Positions 7,974 to 17,703 are shown, numbered from the stretch's first letter. The stretch is DNA of 64,000 nucleotides from CAZHVS01 sp964536015 (GCA_964536015.1 CAZHVS010000008.1:1-64000), one strand, 5' to 3'. Made by a program: numbers and translations. Notes: generated by a model from the letters alone, not told the origin.

Positions 7974-9221
7974 ATGAAACTAAAAATACTGGTTACAATA
8001 GTCTTAATTAACTTTCTGGCGTTATCACAAAACTTCTGGGTAAAAACAAATTTTCCATACGATAGCACTTCTGCTTATAGTGTATATTCGTTTATCACTA
8101 CTTCTAATAATCATCTGCTTGCTGGGACATATACAAAAGGTGTTTACCGCTCAACGGATAATGGCTCTACCTGGACTCAATCGGGTTTATCGGGTCATTG
8201 GATTGTATCTCTTGCAAAAGATTCATATGGAAATTTATACACTGCTTCAATCGGCTCAACTTACGGCAACGGAGTATTTAAGTCAACCGACAATGGTTAT
8301 ACCTGGAATAAAGTATGGGACGCTCTTACTGGGATGAATCACATTTATGTCGATCAGAATAACAATATATTTGTTTCGTTAAATTATACATCTACACAAG
8401 GTGGAATTTATATGTCTTCAAATGGCGGCAGCAATTGGAATAAAATATTTTTCAATACTGATAATATTTATACATTAACGCGTCTTTCAAACGGAAGAAT
8501 TTTAGCTGCATCTTATGGAAAAGTATTCTACTCTGATACTGACGGAAACACATGGTACTCAACAACAAATGGAATGGTATCATCAACTTTAACAGCGTTT
8601 GCAAAAAATAGTCAGAACGAAATATTTCTTGCCTCTGCAGGTTATGGAATATTAAAATCGACAGATAACGGCGTTAACTGGCAAAATCTTACTGGTGCTG
8701 GCTGGGATTACAGTTCGCTTAATATTACCGCCAATAATATTTTGTATGCAGGAACAAGAGGGAACTGGGTTTACCACTCAACTGACAATGGTGCTAACTG
8801 GCAATTAGTAAACTCAGGAATGAATCAGGATAAATATGTCCTTGCATTACATACAAATCCCGCCGGTTACTTATTTGCCGGAATGGATTACTATGGTCTA
8901 TATAGAAGTGTAAGTCCTGTTGTTTCATCTATTGATGATAACAATTCAGCAATAAATAATTTTGAATTAAAACAGAATTATCCTAATCCGTTTAATCCAT
9001 CTACAACCATAAGCTGGCAAATGCCTTCTTCTGGTTTAGTTACAATAAAGTTGTTCAACATACTTGGGAAAGAAGTTCAAACAATAGTAAATGGATTCTA
9101 TGAAGCAGGAACTCATTCAATTCAATTCAATGTAAAATCTGATTTAACCGGTGGAGTATATTTTTATCAAATAAAATCTGGTGATTATCTGCAATCGAAA
9201 AAAATGGTTCTATTGAAATAA
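7974..9221 (+). CDS. Secreted beta-propeller protein with type IX sorting domain
   Basis: An N-terminal signal peptide (residues ~1-18) is followed by about seven BNR/sialidase-like repeats, each with a STDNGxxW core (for example YRSTDNGSTW), which fold as a beta-propeller. The last ~85 residues are a Por secretion system C-terminal domain: YPNPFNPSTTISW, then GxxVxTIVNGFYEAGTHSIQF and a terminal KKMVLLK. Such domains direct export through the type IX system and attachment to the surface in Bacteroidetes/Ignavibacteria. There are no sialidase catalytic residues that I can identify, so a binding or structural role is more likely. It is monocistronic, with a hairpin just downstream. Confidence 0.85.
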   Translation: MKLKILVTIVLINFLALSQNFWVKTNFPYDSTSAYSVYSFITTSNNHLLAGTYTKGVYRSTDNGSTWTQSGLSGHWIVSLAKDSYGNLYTASIGSTYGNGVFKSTDNGYTWNKVWDALTGMNHIYVDQNNNIFVSLNYTSTQGGIYMSSNGGSNWNKIFFNTDNIYTLTRLSNGRILAASYGKVFYSDTDGNTWYSTTNGMVSSTLTAFAKNSQNEIFLASAGYGILKSTDNGVNWQNLTGAGWDYSSLNITANNILYAGTRGNWVYHSTDNGANWQLVNSGMNQDKYVLALHTNPAGYLFAGMDYYGLYRSVSPVVSSIDDNNSAINNFELKQNYPNPFNPSTTISWQMPSSGLVTIKLFNILGKEVQTIVNGFYEAGTHSIQFNVKSDLTGGVYFYQIKSGDYLQSKKMVLLK

Positions 9222-9242
9222 TATTAACATAAAAAAATTTAC

Positions 9243-9273
9243 AGGTCAGTTTAATTCTTAATTGAACTGACCT
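9243..9273 (+). terminator. Hairpin after the beta-propeller gene
   Basis: AGGTCAGTT (9243-9251) pairs with AACTGACCT (9265-9273), and the stem extends inward by a wobble pair and AATT/AATT. The following sequence is T-rich but lacks a clean U-run, so termination strength is uncertain. Confidence 0.5.
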
Positions 9274-9392
9274 TATATCGTATTATTGAAAACCATTTTT
9301 TTAATCTCAATCTTTTTCTCGACATAAATTTCCACTCCAAACTTATTCACGTATTCCGTATATTTGCAAAAAAGATTTATTTTTATTTATAA

Positions 9393-9944
9393 TTAGTAAA
9401 GGAGTTAGTCTTCGAACCTGCGAAACATGTTAATGGAAAACTTAATGCAAAAGTACTTGTACTAAATCAAAGCTACGAGCCATTAACAATTTGCAACATA
9501 AAAAAAGCAATAGTTTTAGTTTTTCTTGGAAAAGCAGAACTTGTATCAAATGATACACGAAAAGAATTACATTCGTGCAAAAGAACTTTTCCCTGGCCAA
9601 GTGTAATTCGAGTATCAAGATATATTAATCTGCCATATAAAAAAGTTGTACTTACAAGAAAAAATATTCTTCGCCGCGATTTATACAAATGTGCTTATTG
9701 CGGAAGGGGAGATTTGCCTCTTACAATAGACCACGTAATTCCAAAAGCAAGAGGCGGTGTTGATAGCTGGGAAAATCTTGTTGCTGCCTGTATTTACTGC
9801 AACAATAAAAAAGGTGATAAAACTCCTTCAGAAGCTAATATGAATTTATTAATTAAACCATTTAAACCTAACCATATTTTATTTATTAAAAATGCGGTTG
9901 GTAAATTGGACGAAAACTGGAAAAAATTTCTTTACGTTAATTAA
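9393..9944 (+). CDS. HNH endonuclease, start codon unresolved
   Basis: The coding frame runs from just after a stop at 9390-9392. Its conserved part begins KVLVLNQSYEPLTICNIKKA and includes a zinc-binding pair CAYC / CIYC and the HNH core (IDHVIPKARGG, then ENLVAACIYCNNKKG), the form found in a widespread family of small HNH nucleases of unknown target. No ATG, GTG, TTG or CTG occurs in frame before this conserved start. A good Shine-Dalgarno (AAAGGAG, 9398-9404) precedes it, and ATGs at 9427 and 9433 are in another frame. A sequencing indel, a real frameshift or a non-canonical start would explain this. TATATTTG at 9359-9366 is a possible -7 element. Confidence 0.75.
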   Translation, partial: LVKELVFEPAKHVNGKLNAKVLVLNQSYEPLTICNIKKAIVLVFLGKAELVSNDTRKELHSCKRTFPWPSVIRVSRYINLPYKKVVLTRKNILRRDLYKCAYCGRGDLPLTIDHVIPKARGGVDSWENLVAACIYCNNKKGDKTPSEANMNLLIKPFKPNHILFIKNAVGKLDENWKKFLYVN

Positions 9945-9969
9945 TCATCTACAACATAAAAACTAAAAA

Positions 9970-10944
9970 ATGAAACGAATACTTAGCGGAATGAGACCTA
10001 CCGGTAAACTTCATATCGGTCATTATGTAGGTGCTCTTGAAAACTGGATTAAACTTCAGGATGAATATCAAAACTTTCATCTTGTTGCAGATTACCATGT
10101 ACTTACTACTAATCTTGATTCTTCAAACATTTATCAGGATTCTATAGAAATGCTGATTGATTGGCTTGCCGCAGGACTTAATCCTGAAAAAAGTCCGATG
10201 TTCAGACAATCACAAATAAAACAGCACACAGAACTGAATTTAATTTTCTCAATGTTAATTACTGTTAACAGACTTGAAAGAAATCCAACATTAAAAGATC
10301 AGGTTAGAGATTTAAATATTGAAAATATTATTTACGGACATCTTGGTTATCCTGTTTTGCAATCCGCTGATATTCTTCTTTATAAAGGAGAATTTGTTCC
10401 TGTGGGAGAAGACCAGGTTCCACACATTGAAATCAGCCGCGAAATTGCAAGAAGATTTAACAATCAATATGGATTAACATTTCCTGAACCAGAACCTATG
10501 CTTACAAAATTTTCACGTCTGCAAGGATTGGATGGAGATGCAAAGATGAGCAAATCACTCGGCAACACAATATTGCTTTCTGATTTTCCTGACGATGTGA
10601 AAACAAAATTAAAAAAAGCAGTTACCGATCCGCAGAAATTACGCAAAGGGGATCCCGGTCGGCCGGAAGTTTGTCTTGTATTTAATTATCATAAAAAATT
10701 TAATCCATCTGAAGTAAATGAAATAGATGAAAATTGTCGTAGAGGATTGCTTGGTTGTGTAGATTGTAAAATGAAATGTTCTGCAAAAATATCAGAGTTT
10801 TTATCTCCGATTATTGAAAAAAGAAAGTATTATGAAGAACACATCGATGAAGTAAAAGACATTCTTTCAGATGGAGAAAAGAAAGCAAGAATAGTTGCAG
10901 AATCAACCATGAATGAAGTTCACCAAAAAATGAAATTAGGATGA
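9970..10944 (+). CDS. trpS: Tryptophanyl-tRNA synthetase
   Basis: Class I aminoacyl-tRNA synthetase charging tRNA-Trp. The HIGH motif appears as LHIGHYVG at residues 14-21 and KMSKS at about 192-196. Its 324 residues are the usual length. Near the C-terminus a cysteine cluster (C-x20-C-x6-C-x2-C, ending CVDCKMKC) closely resembles the [4Fe-4S] site known in Thermotoga maritima TrpRS. The stop overlaps the scpA start, so it leads a run of overlapping + strand genes. Confidence 0.95.
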   Translation: MKRILSGMRPTGKLHIGHYVGALENWIKLQDEYQNFHLVADYHVLTTNLDSSNIYQDSIEMLIDWLAAGLNPEKSPMFRQSQIKQHTELNLIFSMLITVNRLERNPTLKDQVRDLNIENIIYGHLGYPVLQSADILLYKGEFVPVGEDQVPHIEISREIARRFNNQYGLTFPEPEPMLTKFSRLQGLDGDAKMSKSLGNTILLSDFPDDVKTKLKKAVTDPQKLRKGDPGRPEVCLVFNYHKKFNPSEVNEIDENCRRGLLGCVDCKMKCSAKISEFLSPIIEKRKYYEEHIDEVKDILSDGEKKARIVAESTMNEVHQKMKLG

Positions 10945-11666
10945 GCTTATTTAAAATTCGTTTAGAACAATTTGAAGGTCCACTTGATTTACTTCTTTTC
11001 TTTATTAAAAGAGATGAGTTGAATATCTATGATATTCCAATTTCAAGGATTACAAAAGAATTTTTGGAGTATGTTAATCTTATCAAAATGCTTGACCTAG
11101 AAGTTGCCGGCGATTTTATATTGATGGCTTCAACACTTATGCACATTAAAGTCAGAATGCTTCTTCCCCGCGAAGTTGATGAGAAAGGTGAAGAGATTGA
11201 TCCTCGCACAGACCTTGTAAAAGCTTTACTTGAATACAAAAAATATAAAGAAATGGCTGAAGAGCTTTCTTTTTTTGAATCTGCTCAAAGAAAACTTAAT
11301 TATCGTGGCAACTTTGAAGAAGATATTAAGATTGCACCTCCTGAGTTCAGTACGCTTCTTAAGAATATAACTATTTATGATTTAGCCAAAGCATTCAAAA
11401 AAGCGATTGAAGAGGTTAAAGAAGTTCCGGTACATCAAATAATAAAAATTCCGGTTAGTATTGATGAACAGATAAATTACATTCTTACCAAACTTGATGA
11501 ATTCCCCGACTTGCATTTTATAAGTCTTGTAGGTGAAATGAGAGAGAGAATTAGAATAATAGTTACATTTATTGCTTTACTTGAACTTGTTAAAATGGGA
11601 AAGATTGGAATTAAAACATCCAAAAGATTAAATGATTTTGTACTATACAGGTTAGAAAATGGATAA
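10941..11666 (+). CDS. scpA: Segregation and condensation protein A
   Basis: The kleisin subunit that bridges SMC heads in the bacterial condensin complex. The family opening FKIRLEQFEGPLDLLLFFI and the LLPRE segment (about residues 71-80) are clear, as is a C-terminal winged-helix region ending in LELVKMGKIGI. It overlaps trpS by 4 nt and scpB by 8 nt, so the condensin accessory subunits are translationally linked. The smc gene itself is not in the window. Confidence 0.93.
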   Translation: MSLFKIRLEQFEGPLDLLLFFIKRDELNIYDIPISRITKEFLEYVNLIKMLDLEVAGDFILMASTLMHIKVRMLLPREVDEKGEEIDPRTDLVKALLEYKKYKEMAEELSFFESAQRKLNYRGNFEEDIKIAPPEFSTLLKNITIYDLAKAFKKAIEEVKEVPVHQIIKIPVSIDEQINYILTKLDEFPDLHFISLVGEMRERIRIIVTFIALLELVKMGKIGIKTSKRLNDFVLYRLENG

Positions 11667-12312
11667 CATTTACAAAAACATTATTGAATCATTAATCTTC
11701 GCTTCTGATGAACCTATCAGTCATTCAGAAATAATCCGTGCAATTAAAGGAATAGATGGCGAAGAAATTGAAATATCTGAAAATGATATTGATCTTGTAA
11801 TTGAAGAATTAAATAATAATTATAACGATCAGAAGAATTCATTCAACATAATAAAAGTTGCCGAAGGATTTTCATTTGCAACAAAACCGGAATTCGCAAA
11901 ATATCTTGGTTTTCTTTCAACGGAAAAAAGCAAAAGAAGATTAAGTCAGGCAGCACTTGAGACTCTTGCTATTATTGCATACAAACAACCAATAGCAACT
12001 CCTGAACTTGAATCTATTCGCGGTGTAAATTCAGATTCTATTCTTTCTGCATTACTTGAGAAAAATTTAATTACAATAGTTGGACGTGCTGAAACAGTAG
12101 GTCGCCCTTTGTTGTATGGAACAACGCAGGAATTCCTGAAATATTTTGGTTTGTATAAAATTACAGACCTTCCAAAACCAAGAGAAATTGAAGACATAAT
12201 GCAGGATGAAGATTTTCTTGAGCAAAAAAGAAAAATTATGATGAGTGAAATTGAAGAAGAAGTTGAAAATGAAACTCTGAAAGAAGAGAATAATGAAAAT
12301 CAGGCTGAATAA
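11659..12312 (+). CDS. scpB: Segregation and condensation protein B
   Basis: Partner of ScpA in the SMC condensin complex. Two winged-helix domains are expected; the signature LSQAALETLAIIAYKQP followed by RGVNSDSILSALLEKNLI is present at about residues 93-135. The acidic C-terminal tail (rich in Glu and Asn) overlaps the rluB start by 20 nt, indicating tight coupling in the operon. Confidence 0.93.
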   Translation: MDNIYKNIIESLIFASDEPISHSEIIRAIKGIDGEEIEISENDIDLVIEELNNNYNDQKNSFNIIKVAEGFSFATKPEFAKYLGFLSTEKSKRRLSQAALETLAIIAYKQPIATPELESIRGVNSDSILSALLEKNLITIVGRAETVGRPLLYGTTQEFLKYFGLYKITDLPKPREIEDIMQDEDFLEQKRKIMMSEIEEEVENETLKEENNENQAE

Positions 12313-13000
12313 ATATCTTGCTGATTGCGGAATAGCTTCAAGAAGAAAATCAGAAGAGCTAATCGTACAGGGAAGAGTACAGGTTAACGGTGAAGTAATA
12401 ACCGAGCTTGGTTTTTCAATTTCCCCAAATGAAGATGTTGTTTCTCTTGATGGTGAAAAAATAAAAACAAAGGTTAATGTTTATTTTCTTCTTAATAAAC
12501 CAAAAGGATACATCTCCACAACAAGTGATGAAAAAAGCAGAAAAAAAGTTACTGATTTAATAAACACAAAAGAAAAAATATTTCCTGTTGGTAGACTTGA
12601 CTATAATACAACCGGTGTTCTTCTACTTACAAATGATGGAGAATTTTCAAATTTTCTTACTCATCCTTCAAATAAAATTCCAAGAGAATATGAAGTAACT
12701 CTCAACAAACCATTAACACAGGAAGATGAAACAAGATTACTAAGAGGTCTTTTTGTTGATGGCAAAAAAGGGAAATTTGATAGCATTTCTTTTGAAACAA
12801 AAAATCACAAATTTTGTGTTGTAAAATGTACAGAAGGTAGAAATCACTTTGTTAAAAATATGTTTAAAGCAGCCGGTTATTTTGTTGATGAATTAAATAG
12901 AAAAAGTTTTGCAGGTTTTAATGTAAAAGGAATTCCTAAAGGTGCATATAAAATTTTATCATTTAATGAAATAAGCGAGGTTTATAAAAAGTATGCGTAA
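12293..13000 (+). CDS. rluB: RluB/RsuA-family rRNA pseudouridine synthase
   Basis: An N-terminal S4 RNA-binding domain (RLNKYLADCGIASRRKSEEL, residues 3-22) precedes the pseudouridine synthase domain. The catalytic aspartate lies in GRLDYNTTGVLLLTNDG at about residues 102-118. It modifies a uridine in ribosomal RNA, by homology in the large subunit; the scpA-scpB-rluB order is widespread and supports RluB over other paralogues. Its start lies within the end of scpB and its end overlaps the next gene by 8 nt. Confidence 0.88.
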   Translation: MKIRLNKYLADCGIASRRKSEELIVQGRVQVNGEVITELGFSISPNEDVVSLDGEKIKTKVNVYFLLNKPKGYISTTSDEKSRKKVTDLINTKEKIFPVGRLDYNTTGVLLLTNDGEFSNFLTHPSNKIPREYEVTLNKPLTQEDETRLLRGLFVDGKKGKFDSISFETKNHKFCVVKCTEGRNHFVKNMFKAAGYFVDELNRKSFAGFNVKGIPKGAYKILSFNEISEVYKKYA

Positions 13001-14489
13001 AGCTTTCTTTTTAATACTATTTGTTTTTGCAGTTACAAACTTATTTTCGCAGGAAATTAAATACGACACTATCCCAAAGTATTCATTCAGTACAATAGAA
13101 GAATTCTGGAAGCAGATGGATGATATTTTTGAAGATCCGAATTTTTCTAATTGTCATTGGGGAGTCGTAATTCAATCATTATCAACAGGGGAATATCTTT
13201 ATAAAAGAAATGAAAATAAATTATTTGTTCCTGCTTCCAATCTTAAATTGTTTACAACGGCAGCAGGTATTTTATTGCTCGGCTCTGATTACAAATTCAA
13301 GACAGAAGTTTACCGAAAGGGAATTATTGATGGTTCAGTTCTTAAAGGTGATTTAATTATTAAAGGTTACGGCGATCCAACTCTTTCAGGCAGGTTTTAT
13401 AATGACGATTTGTATTATCGTTTTAATCTTTGGGCAGATGCCTTGCTCGATTTAGGCATTGATGAAATTCAGGGAAATATTATTGGTGATGACAACGCTT
13501 TTGATGATGTTGGTCTTGGTGATGGTTGGTCGTGGGATTATGAAACCGACTGGTATGCCGCTCCTTCAAGTGCCTTATCATTTAATGATAATTGTATTGA
13601 TATTGTCATTACGCCTTCATATATGGGAACAAAAGCTGAATTAAAAATTATTCCCGACACCAAATATGCTATTATTGTTAATAATGTAATGACTGTTTCA
13701 AAAGATTCTCCTACTTCAATTAATGTTCATAGAGAAAGAGGAACAAATGTTATAACAGTATCTGGACAGATAAAAATAAATTCAGAACCCGTAAAAGCAT
13801 TCTCAACTATTAATAATCCTACACAATTTACTGTAGTTGTGTTAAAAGAAGTACTGGAAAAAAAAGGAATTAAAATTAAAGGGTACCCTCTGGATGTTGA
13901 TGATTTATCAGAATCTGTTGACTACAATCGTTTGACTTTATTAATTACTGATTGGTCACCCGTACTGCGTGATATTGTTCGTGTTATAAATAAAAACAGT
14001 CAAAACTTTTTTGCTGAACAGTTATTAAAAGTAATTGGATATGAAAAAACTGGTTTTGGTACAGCGAATAACGGCATTAAATATTGCGAAGAAGTATTTA
14101 CTCAAATGGGAATTAACACTGATGGTTTAAATATTGTAGATGGATCAGGGTTATCAAGATTAAATCTTGTATCTCCAAACCAGATTAATACTCTTTTGAA
14201 TTATATGTATAAAAGCGATTCATTTGCTACGTTTTATAACTCATTACCAGTTGCCGGTGTTGATGGAACTTTGGCAAATAGGATGAGAAAATCAAGAGCA
14301 ATGAATAATGTAAGAGGTAAAACAGGTTTTCTTGGCGCTGTGAGAACTCTTTCAGGTTATATATATACAGGTGATAAAGAATTGGTCGCTTTTTCATTAA
14401 TGGCAAATAATTTTACAGTACCTACAGTTCTTGCAGATAATCTGCAGGATTTAGTTTGTCAGAGGATTGCAAGTTTTAAAAGAAAATAG
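12993..14489 (+). CDS. dacB: D-alanyl-D-alanine carboxypeptidase/endopeptidase (PBP4 type)
   Basis: A periplasmic class C penicillin-binding protein that trims or cleaves peptidoglycan cross-links. A signal peptide occupies residues 1-19 (ending LFSQ). The three active-site motifs are present: SxxK as SNLK, SxN as SQN (in KNSQNFFAEQLL) and KTG in RGKTGFLGAV. The large insertion between the first two motifs and the ~500-residue length match the S13 peptidase family. It overlaps the end of rluB. Confidence 0.92.
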   Translation: MRKAFFLILFVFAVTNLFSQEIKYDTIPKYSFSTIEEFWKQMDDIFEDPNFSNCHWGVVIQSLSTGEYLYKRNENKLFVPASNLKLFTTAAGILLLGSDYKFKTEVYRKGIIDGSVLKGDLIIKGYGDPTLSGRFYNDDLYYRFNLWADALLDLGIDEIQGNIIGDDNAFDDVGLGDGWSWDYETDWYAAPSSALSFNDNCIDIVITPSYMGTKAELKIIPDTKYAIIVNNVMTVSKDSPTSINVHRERGTNVITVSGQIKINSEPVKAFSTINNPTQFTVVVLKEVLEKKGIKIKGYPLDVDDLSESVDYNRLTLLITDWSPVLRDIVRVINKNSQNFFAEQLLKVIGYEKTGFGTANNGIKYCEEVFTQMGINTDGLNIVDGSGLSRLNLVSPNQINTLLNYMYKSDSFATFYNSLPVAGVDGTLANRMRKSRAMNNVRGKTGFLGAVRTLSGYIYTGDKELVAFSLMANNFTVPTVLADNLQDLVCQRIASFKRK

Positions 14490-14497
14490 GAGTTGAA

Positions 14498-16003
14498 TTG
14501 GAAAATAATTTTATTGAAGATATAAACACACTAATTAAGAGAAGAATTGAAGAATACGAAACTCTTTTATCAAAAGGTATTCAACCATATGCATATTCTT
14601 TTGATGTTGACGCATATTCAGAAGATATAAAAAATAATTATAAAGATGGCGTTGAAAAAAATGTTTCAATTGCCGGAAGAATTATGGCTATCAGAAGAAT
14701 GGGAAAAGCTTCTTTCGCACATATTCAGGATGCAAAAGGTAGGATACAGATTTATGTTAAGAAAGATGATATAGGGGATTACTATGATAATTTCCGTTTA
14801 TTTGATATTGGTGATATTATTGGGGTTAAAGGTTATGTATTTAAGACTAAAACAGGCGAAATTTCTGTTCATACAAAAGAACTCGTCCTTCTTACAAAAT
14901 CTGTTAGACCAATTCCAATTGCAAAGGAAACAACTGATGAACAGGGAAACAAAATAATCCACGATCAGTTTTCTGATAAAGAATTGAGATACAGGCAGCG
15001 TTACCTAGATCTGATTGTTAATCCTGATATAAAAGATGTTTTCGTTAAAAGAAGTAAAATCATTTCTTACTTACGAGCATTTTTAGACAAAAATAATATT
15101 CTTGAAGTCGAAACTCCTGCTTTGCAACCTTTGTATGGCGGAGCTTCTGCAAGACCATTTGTCACTCACCATAATGCTCTCGATATACCTTTATATCTTA
15201 GAATTGCAGATGAACTTTATCTTAAAAGATTAATTGTTGGCGGCTTCGAAGGTGTTTATGAAATTTCTAAAGATTTTAGAAACGAAGGAATGGATAAATC
15301 TCACAATCCTGAATTTACAATGCTCGAATTATATGTCGCTTACAAAGATTACGAGTGGATGATGAGTTTTGTCGAGCAAATGATTTCAGAAATATGTTTA
15401 AATATTTTTGGAACGACTGAGTTTAATTTTGATGGACAGGTCATTGACTTTAAACCACCCTGGAACAGAGTTTCAATGGTAGATGGAATAAAATCAAAAC
15501 TTGGAATTGATGTTCTTCAAATAAGTGATGAAGAATTAAAATCTGCTGCCAAAAAATTAGGTGTTCAGGTTGAAAAGGAAAGTCGTGGAAAAATAATTGA
15601 TGCAATATTTGAAGTTGTTCTTCAACCTGAATTAATTCAACCTACATTTCTAATCGATTATCCTATTGAGACTTCTCCTCTTGCAAAAAAACACAGAACA
15701 AGAGAAGGATTGGTAGAACGATTTGAAGGTTTTGTATGCGGCAGGGAAATATGCAATGCCTTTAGCGAATTAAATGATCCTTTCGATCAGAGAAAAAGAT
15801 TTGAAGACCAGTTAAAAGCAAAAGAAGCAGGAGATGAAGAAGCACAATCTTTTGATGAAGATTTTATAAGGGCATTAGAATATGGTATGCCTCCAACCGC
15901 CGGTTTAGGGATCGGAGTTGATAGACTGGTTATGCTGTTAACCAATCAATCTTCAATTAGAGATGTCATATTCTTTCCAACAATGAAACCAGAGAAAAAT
16001 TAA
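14498..16003 (+). CDS. lysS: Lysyl-tRNA synthetase, class II
   Basis: Charges tRNA-Lys. An N-terminal OB-fold (residues ~55-150) is followed by the class II catalytic core: motif 2 in FRNEGMDKSHNPEFTMLE and motif 3 in GLGIGVDRLVMLL near the end. The start is TTG, chosen because AGGAG lies 6 bases upstream and the product begins where the family does. It is 8 bp after dacB and probably belongs to the same transcript. Confidence 0.95.
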   Translation: MENNFIEDINTLIKRRIEEYETLLSKGIQPYAYSFDVDAYSEDIKNNYKDGVEKNVSIAGRIMAIRRMGKASFAHIQDAKGRIQIYVKKDDIGDYYDNFRLFDIGDIIGVKGYVFKTKTGEISVHTKELVLLTKSVRPIPIAKETTDEQGNKIIHDQFSDKELRYRQRYLDLIVNPDIKDVFVKRSKIISYLRAFLDKNNILEVETPALQPLYGGASARPFVTHHNALDIPLYLRIADELYLKRLIVGGFEGVYEISKDFRNEGMDKSHNPEFTMLELYVAYKDYEWMMSFVEQMISEICLNIFGTTEFNFDGQVIDFKPPWNRVSMVDGIKSKLGIDVLQISDEELKSAAKKLGVQVEKESRGKIIDAIFEVVLQPELIQPTFLIDYPIETSPLAKKHRTREGLVERFEGFVCGREICNAFSELNDPFDQRKRFEDQLKAKEAGDEEAQSFDEDFIRALEYGMPPTAGLGIGVDRLVMLLTNQSSIRDVIFFPTMKPEKN

Positions 16004-16013
16004 ATTACATTTA

Positions 16014-16973
16014 ATGAATAAGAAAATATTTTTAATTTTTCTTGTATGCTTTCTGATTAATAATTTTTTGAAAGCTCAGGATTCAAGGGATTCAATTGTT
16101 CATAATATTGAATTGAACTCATTGAATGAAATTCAATATCGTATGCAAGATAGTTTAACTAGTCCTTTAACCCTTCTATCATTCAATGTACTTAAAACTG
16201 AATTAAATTATCCTATCCTTATTGGAATGGGTGCTGCATTTATTGGTACTGCAGCTTATATTGATTATTACCAGCGCAAAGCATGGTGGAGTGACCAGCG
16301 AACAAAATTCCATTTTCAAAATGATTGGAATTATGCATTATGGATTGATAAAATTGGTCATGCTTATGGAGCAATGTTAATTCAACATGGAATTTCTGCC
16401 GGACTTGAAGCTGCCAATATGCAATCTGAAGAATCTGCGATCTATGGTTCTTTAGCAGCTTTAACTTTTCAAACATTTATTGAAATTGAAGATGGATTTG
16501 GTCCACAATGGGGTTTTAGTCCAGGTGATTTTGGTGGTGACTTATTCGGTTCAGCATATCCATTAGCTCAATATTATTTCCCTTACCTTAAAAATTTTAT
16601 GTTCAAAGCAAGTTATTACCCACGTGATTTGAATAAGACAAATCCAAACAGTGGACAAACGCATATCATTGCAGACGATTATCAGGGACAGAAATTTTGG
16701 TTTTCAGCAAGAATGAAAAATATTTTACCAAAAACAATTTCTCATTATTGGCCAGATTGGCTAATGCTTGCTGTTGGAATGGGTGTTCGGAATCTTGATG
16801 GAAGTGGTGGAGGTTTACGAGATTTTTACATTGCTCTGGATTTTGATACAGAAACAATTCCTTTATATGGAAAATTCTGGCAATTCATAAAAAATACACT
16901 AAATTATCTTCATCTGCCAATGCCCGGAATACGCGTAAACAATAATGTTGCACTCTTTGGTTTGTGTTATTAA
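16014..16973 (+). CDS. DUF2279 family exported protein
   Basis: Signal peptide at residues 1-22 (ending LKAQ). A hydrophobic stretch at ~64-80, the segment DKIGHAYGAMLIQHG and the later SPGDFGGDLFGS are the signature of DUF2279, a family of predicted envelope proteins without a known function. The following glycosyltransferase begins within 2 bp of its stop, and a Wzi-like barrel comes next, so a role in cell-surface assembly is plausible. Confidence 0.7.
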   Translation: MNKKIFLIFLVCFLINNFLKAQDSRDSIVHNIELNSLNEIQYRMQDSLTSPLTLLSFNVLKTELNYPILIGMGAAFIGTAAYIDYYQRKAWWSDQRTKFHFQNDWNYALWIDKIGHAYGAMLIQHGISAGLEAANMQSEESAIYGSLAALTFQTFIEIEDGFGPQWGFSPGDFGGDLFGSAYPLAQYYFPYLKNFMFKASYYPRDLNKTNPNSGQTHIIADDYQGQKFWFSARMKNILPKTISHYWPDWLMLAVGMGVRNLDGSGGGLRDFYIALDFDTETIPLYGKFWQFIKNTLNYLHLPMPGIRVNNNVALFGLCY

Positions 16974-16974
16974 A

Positions 16975-17703
16975 ATGAAATTTAGTATTATTATTCCAAC
17001 TCTTAATGAAGAAAAACTATTACCTGTTTTATTAAAACAATTATCAGATATTTCTTTAAAGAAAAAATATAATTATGAGATTATTATTTCAGATGGGGGA
17101 AGCACTGACAATACAATTGAAATTGCAAAAAAATATGCTGATTTGATAATCCCGCATAATTCTAAAGAAAAACAAACAATCGCCTATGGTAGAAATGCAG
17201 GCGCAAAAGCAGCAAACGGAGAAATATTAATTTTTATAAATGGTGATATTTTTATTGACAATCCCGATTTTTTTTTCCAAGTTATAGAAGAAGATTTTGT
17301 TAAATCAAATTACGTTGCTATGACTTGTCGAGTTGAAGTTCCTCCAGAGGAAGAAAAATTTGCAGATCGTGTATTTCATGGTTTTTATAATAATTACTTT
17401 CACATGCTAAATGTTATAGGACTTGGTATGGCCCGCGGTGAATGTCAGATAATTAGAAAGAACATTTTTGAACAAGTTGGAGGAAATAAAGACATTCTTA
17501 CTGCAGGTGAAGATTTTGAATTATTTACGAGAATTAGAAAGCTTGGAAAAGTTCTTTTCTCTAACAAAACTTGTGTTTATGAGTCTCCTCGTCGTTACCG
17601 TAAAATTGGTTACTGGAAGGTCACCTGGTTGTGGTTAAAAAATTCTTCATCTGTTTACTTTAGAAAAAAATCTCTTTCAAGAGAGTGGGAAGAAGTCAGA
17701 TGA
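16975..17703 (+). CDS. Family 2 glycosyltransferase
   Basis: GT-A fold transferase: FSIIIPTLNEEKLLPVLL at the N-terminus, the nucleotide-binding segment SDGGSTDNT, and INGDIFIDNPDF in place of the classical DxD region. The start at 16975 is preferred over an in-frame ATG 30 bases upstream because the latter lies inside DUF2279 and the family begins at MKFSIIIPT. The C-terminal WLWLKNSSSVYFRK segment may touch the membrane. The stop overlaps the next start by 4 nt (ATGA). Substrate unknown; probably surface polysaccharide or lipid-linked sugar. Confidence 0.88.
   Translation: MKFSIIIPTLNEEKLLPVLLKQLSDISLKKKYNYEIIISDGGSTDNTIEIAKKYADLIIPHNSKEKQTIAYGRNAGAKAANGEILIFINGDIFIDNPDFFFQVIEEDFVKSNYVAMTCRVEVPPEEEKFADRVFHGFYNNYFHMLNVIGLGMARGECQIIRKNIFEQVGGNKDILTAGEDFELFTRIRKLGKVLFSNKTCVYESPRRYRKIGYWKVTWLWLKNSSSVYFRKKSLSREWEEVR

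Noticed and set aside
16945..16974. Earlier ATG for the glycosyltransferase
   Set aside because: It lies inside the preceding gene and adds 10 residues not expected in the family; the ATG 2 bp after the stop fits better.
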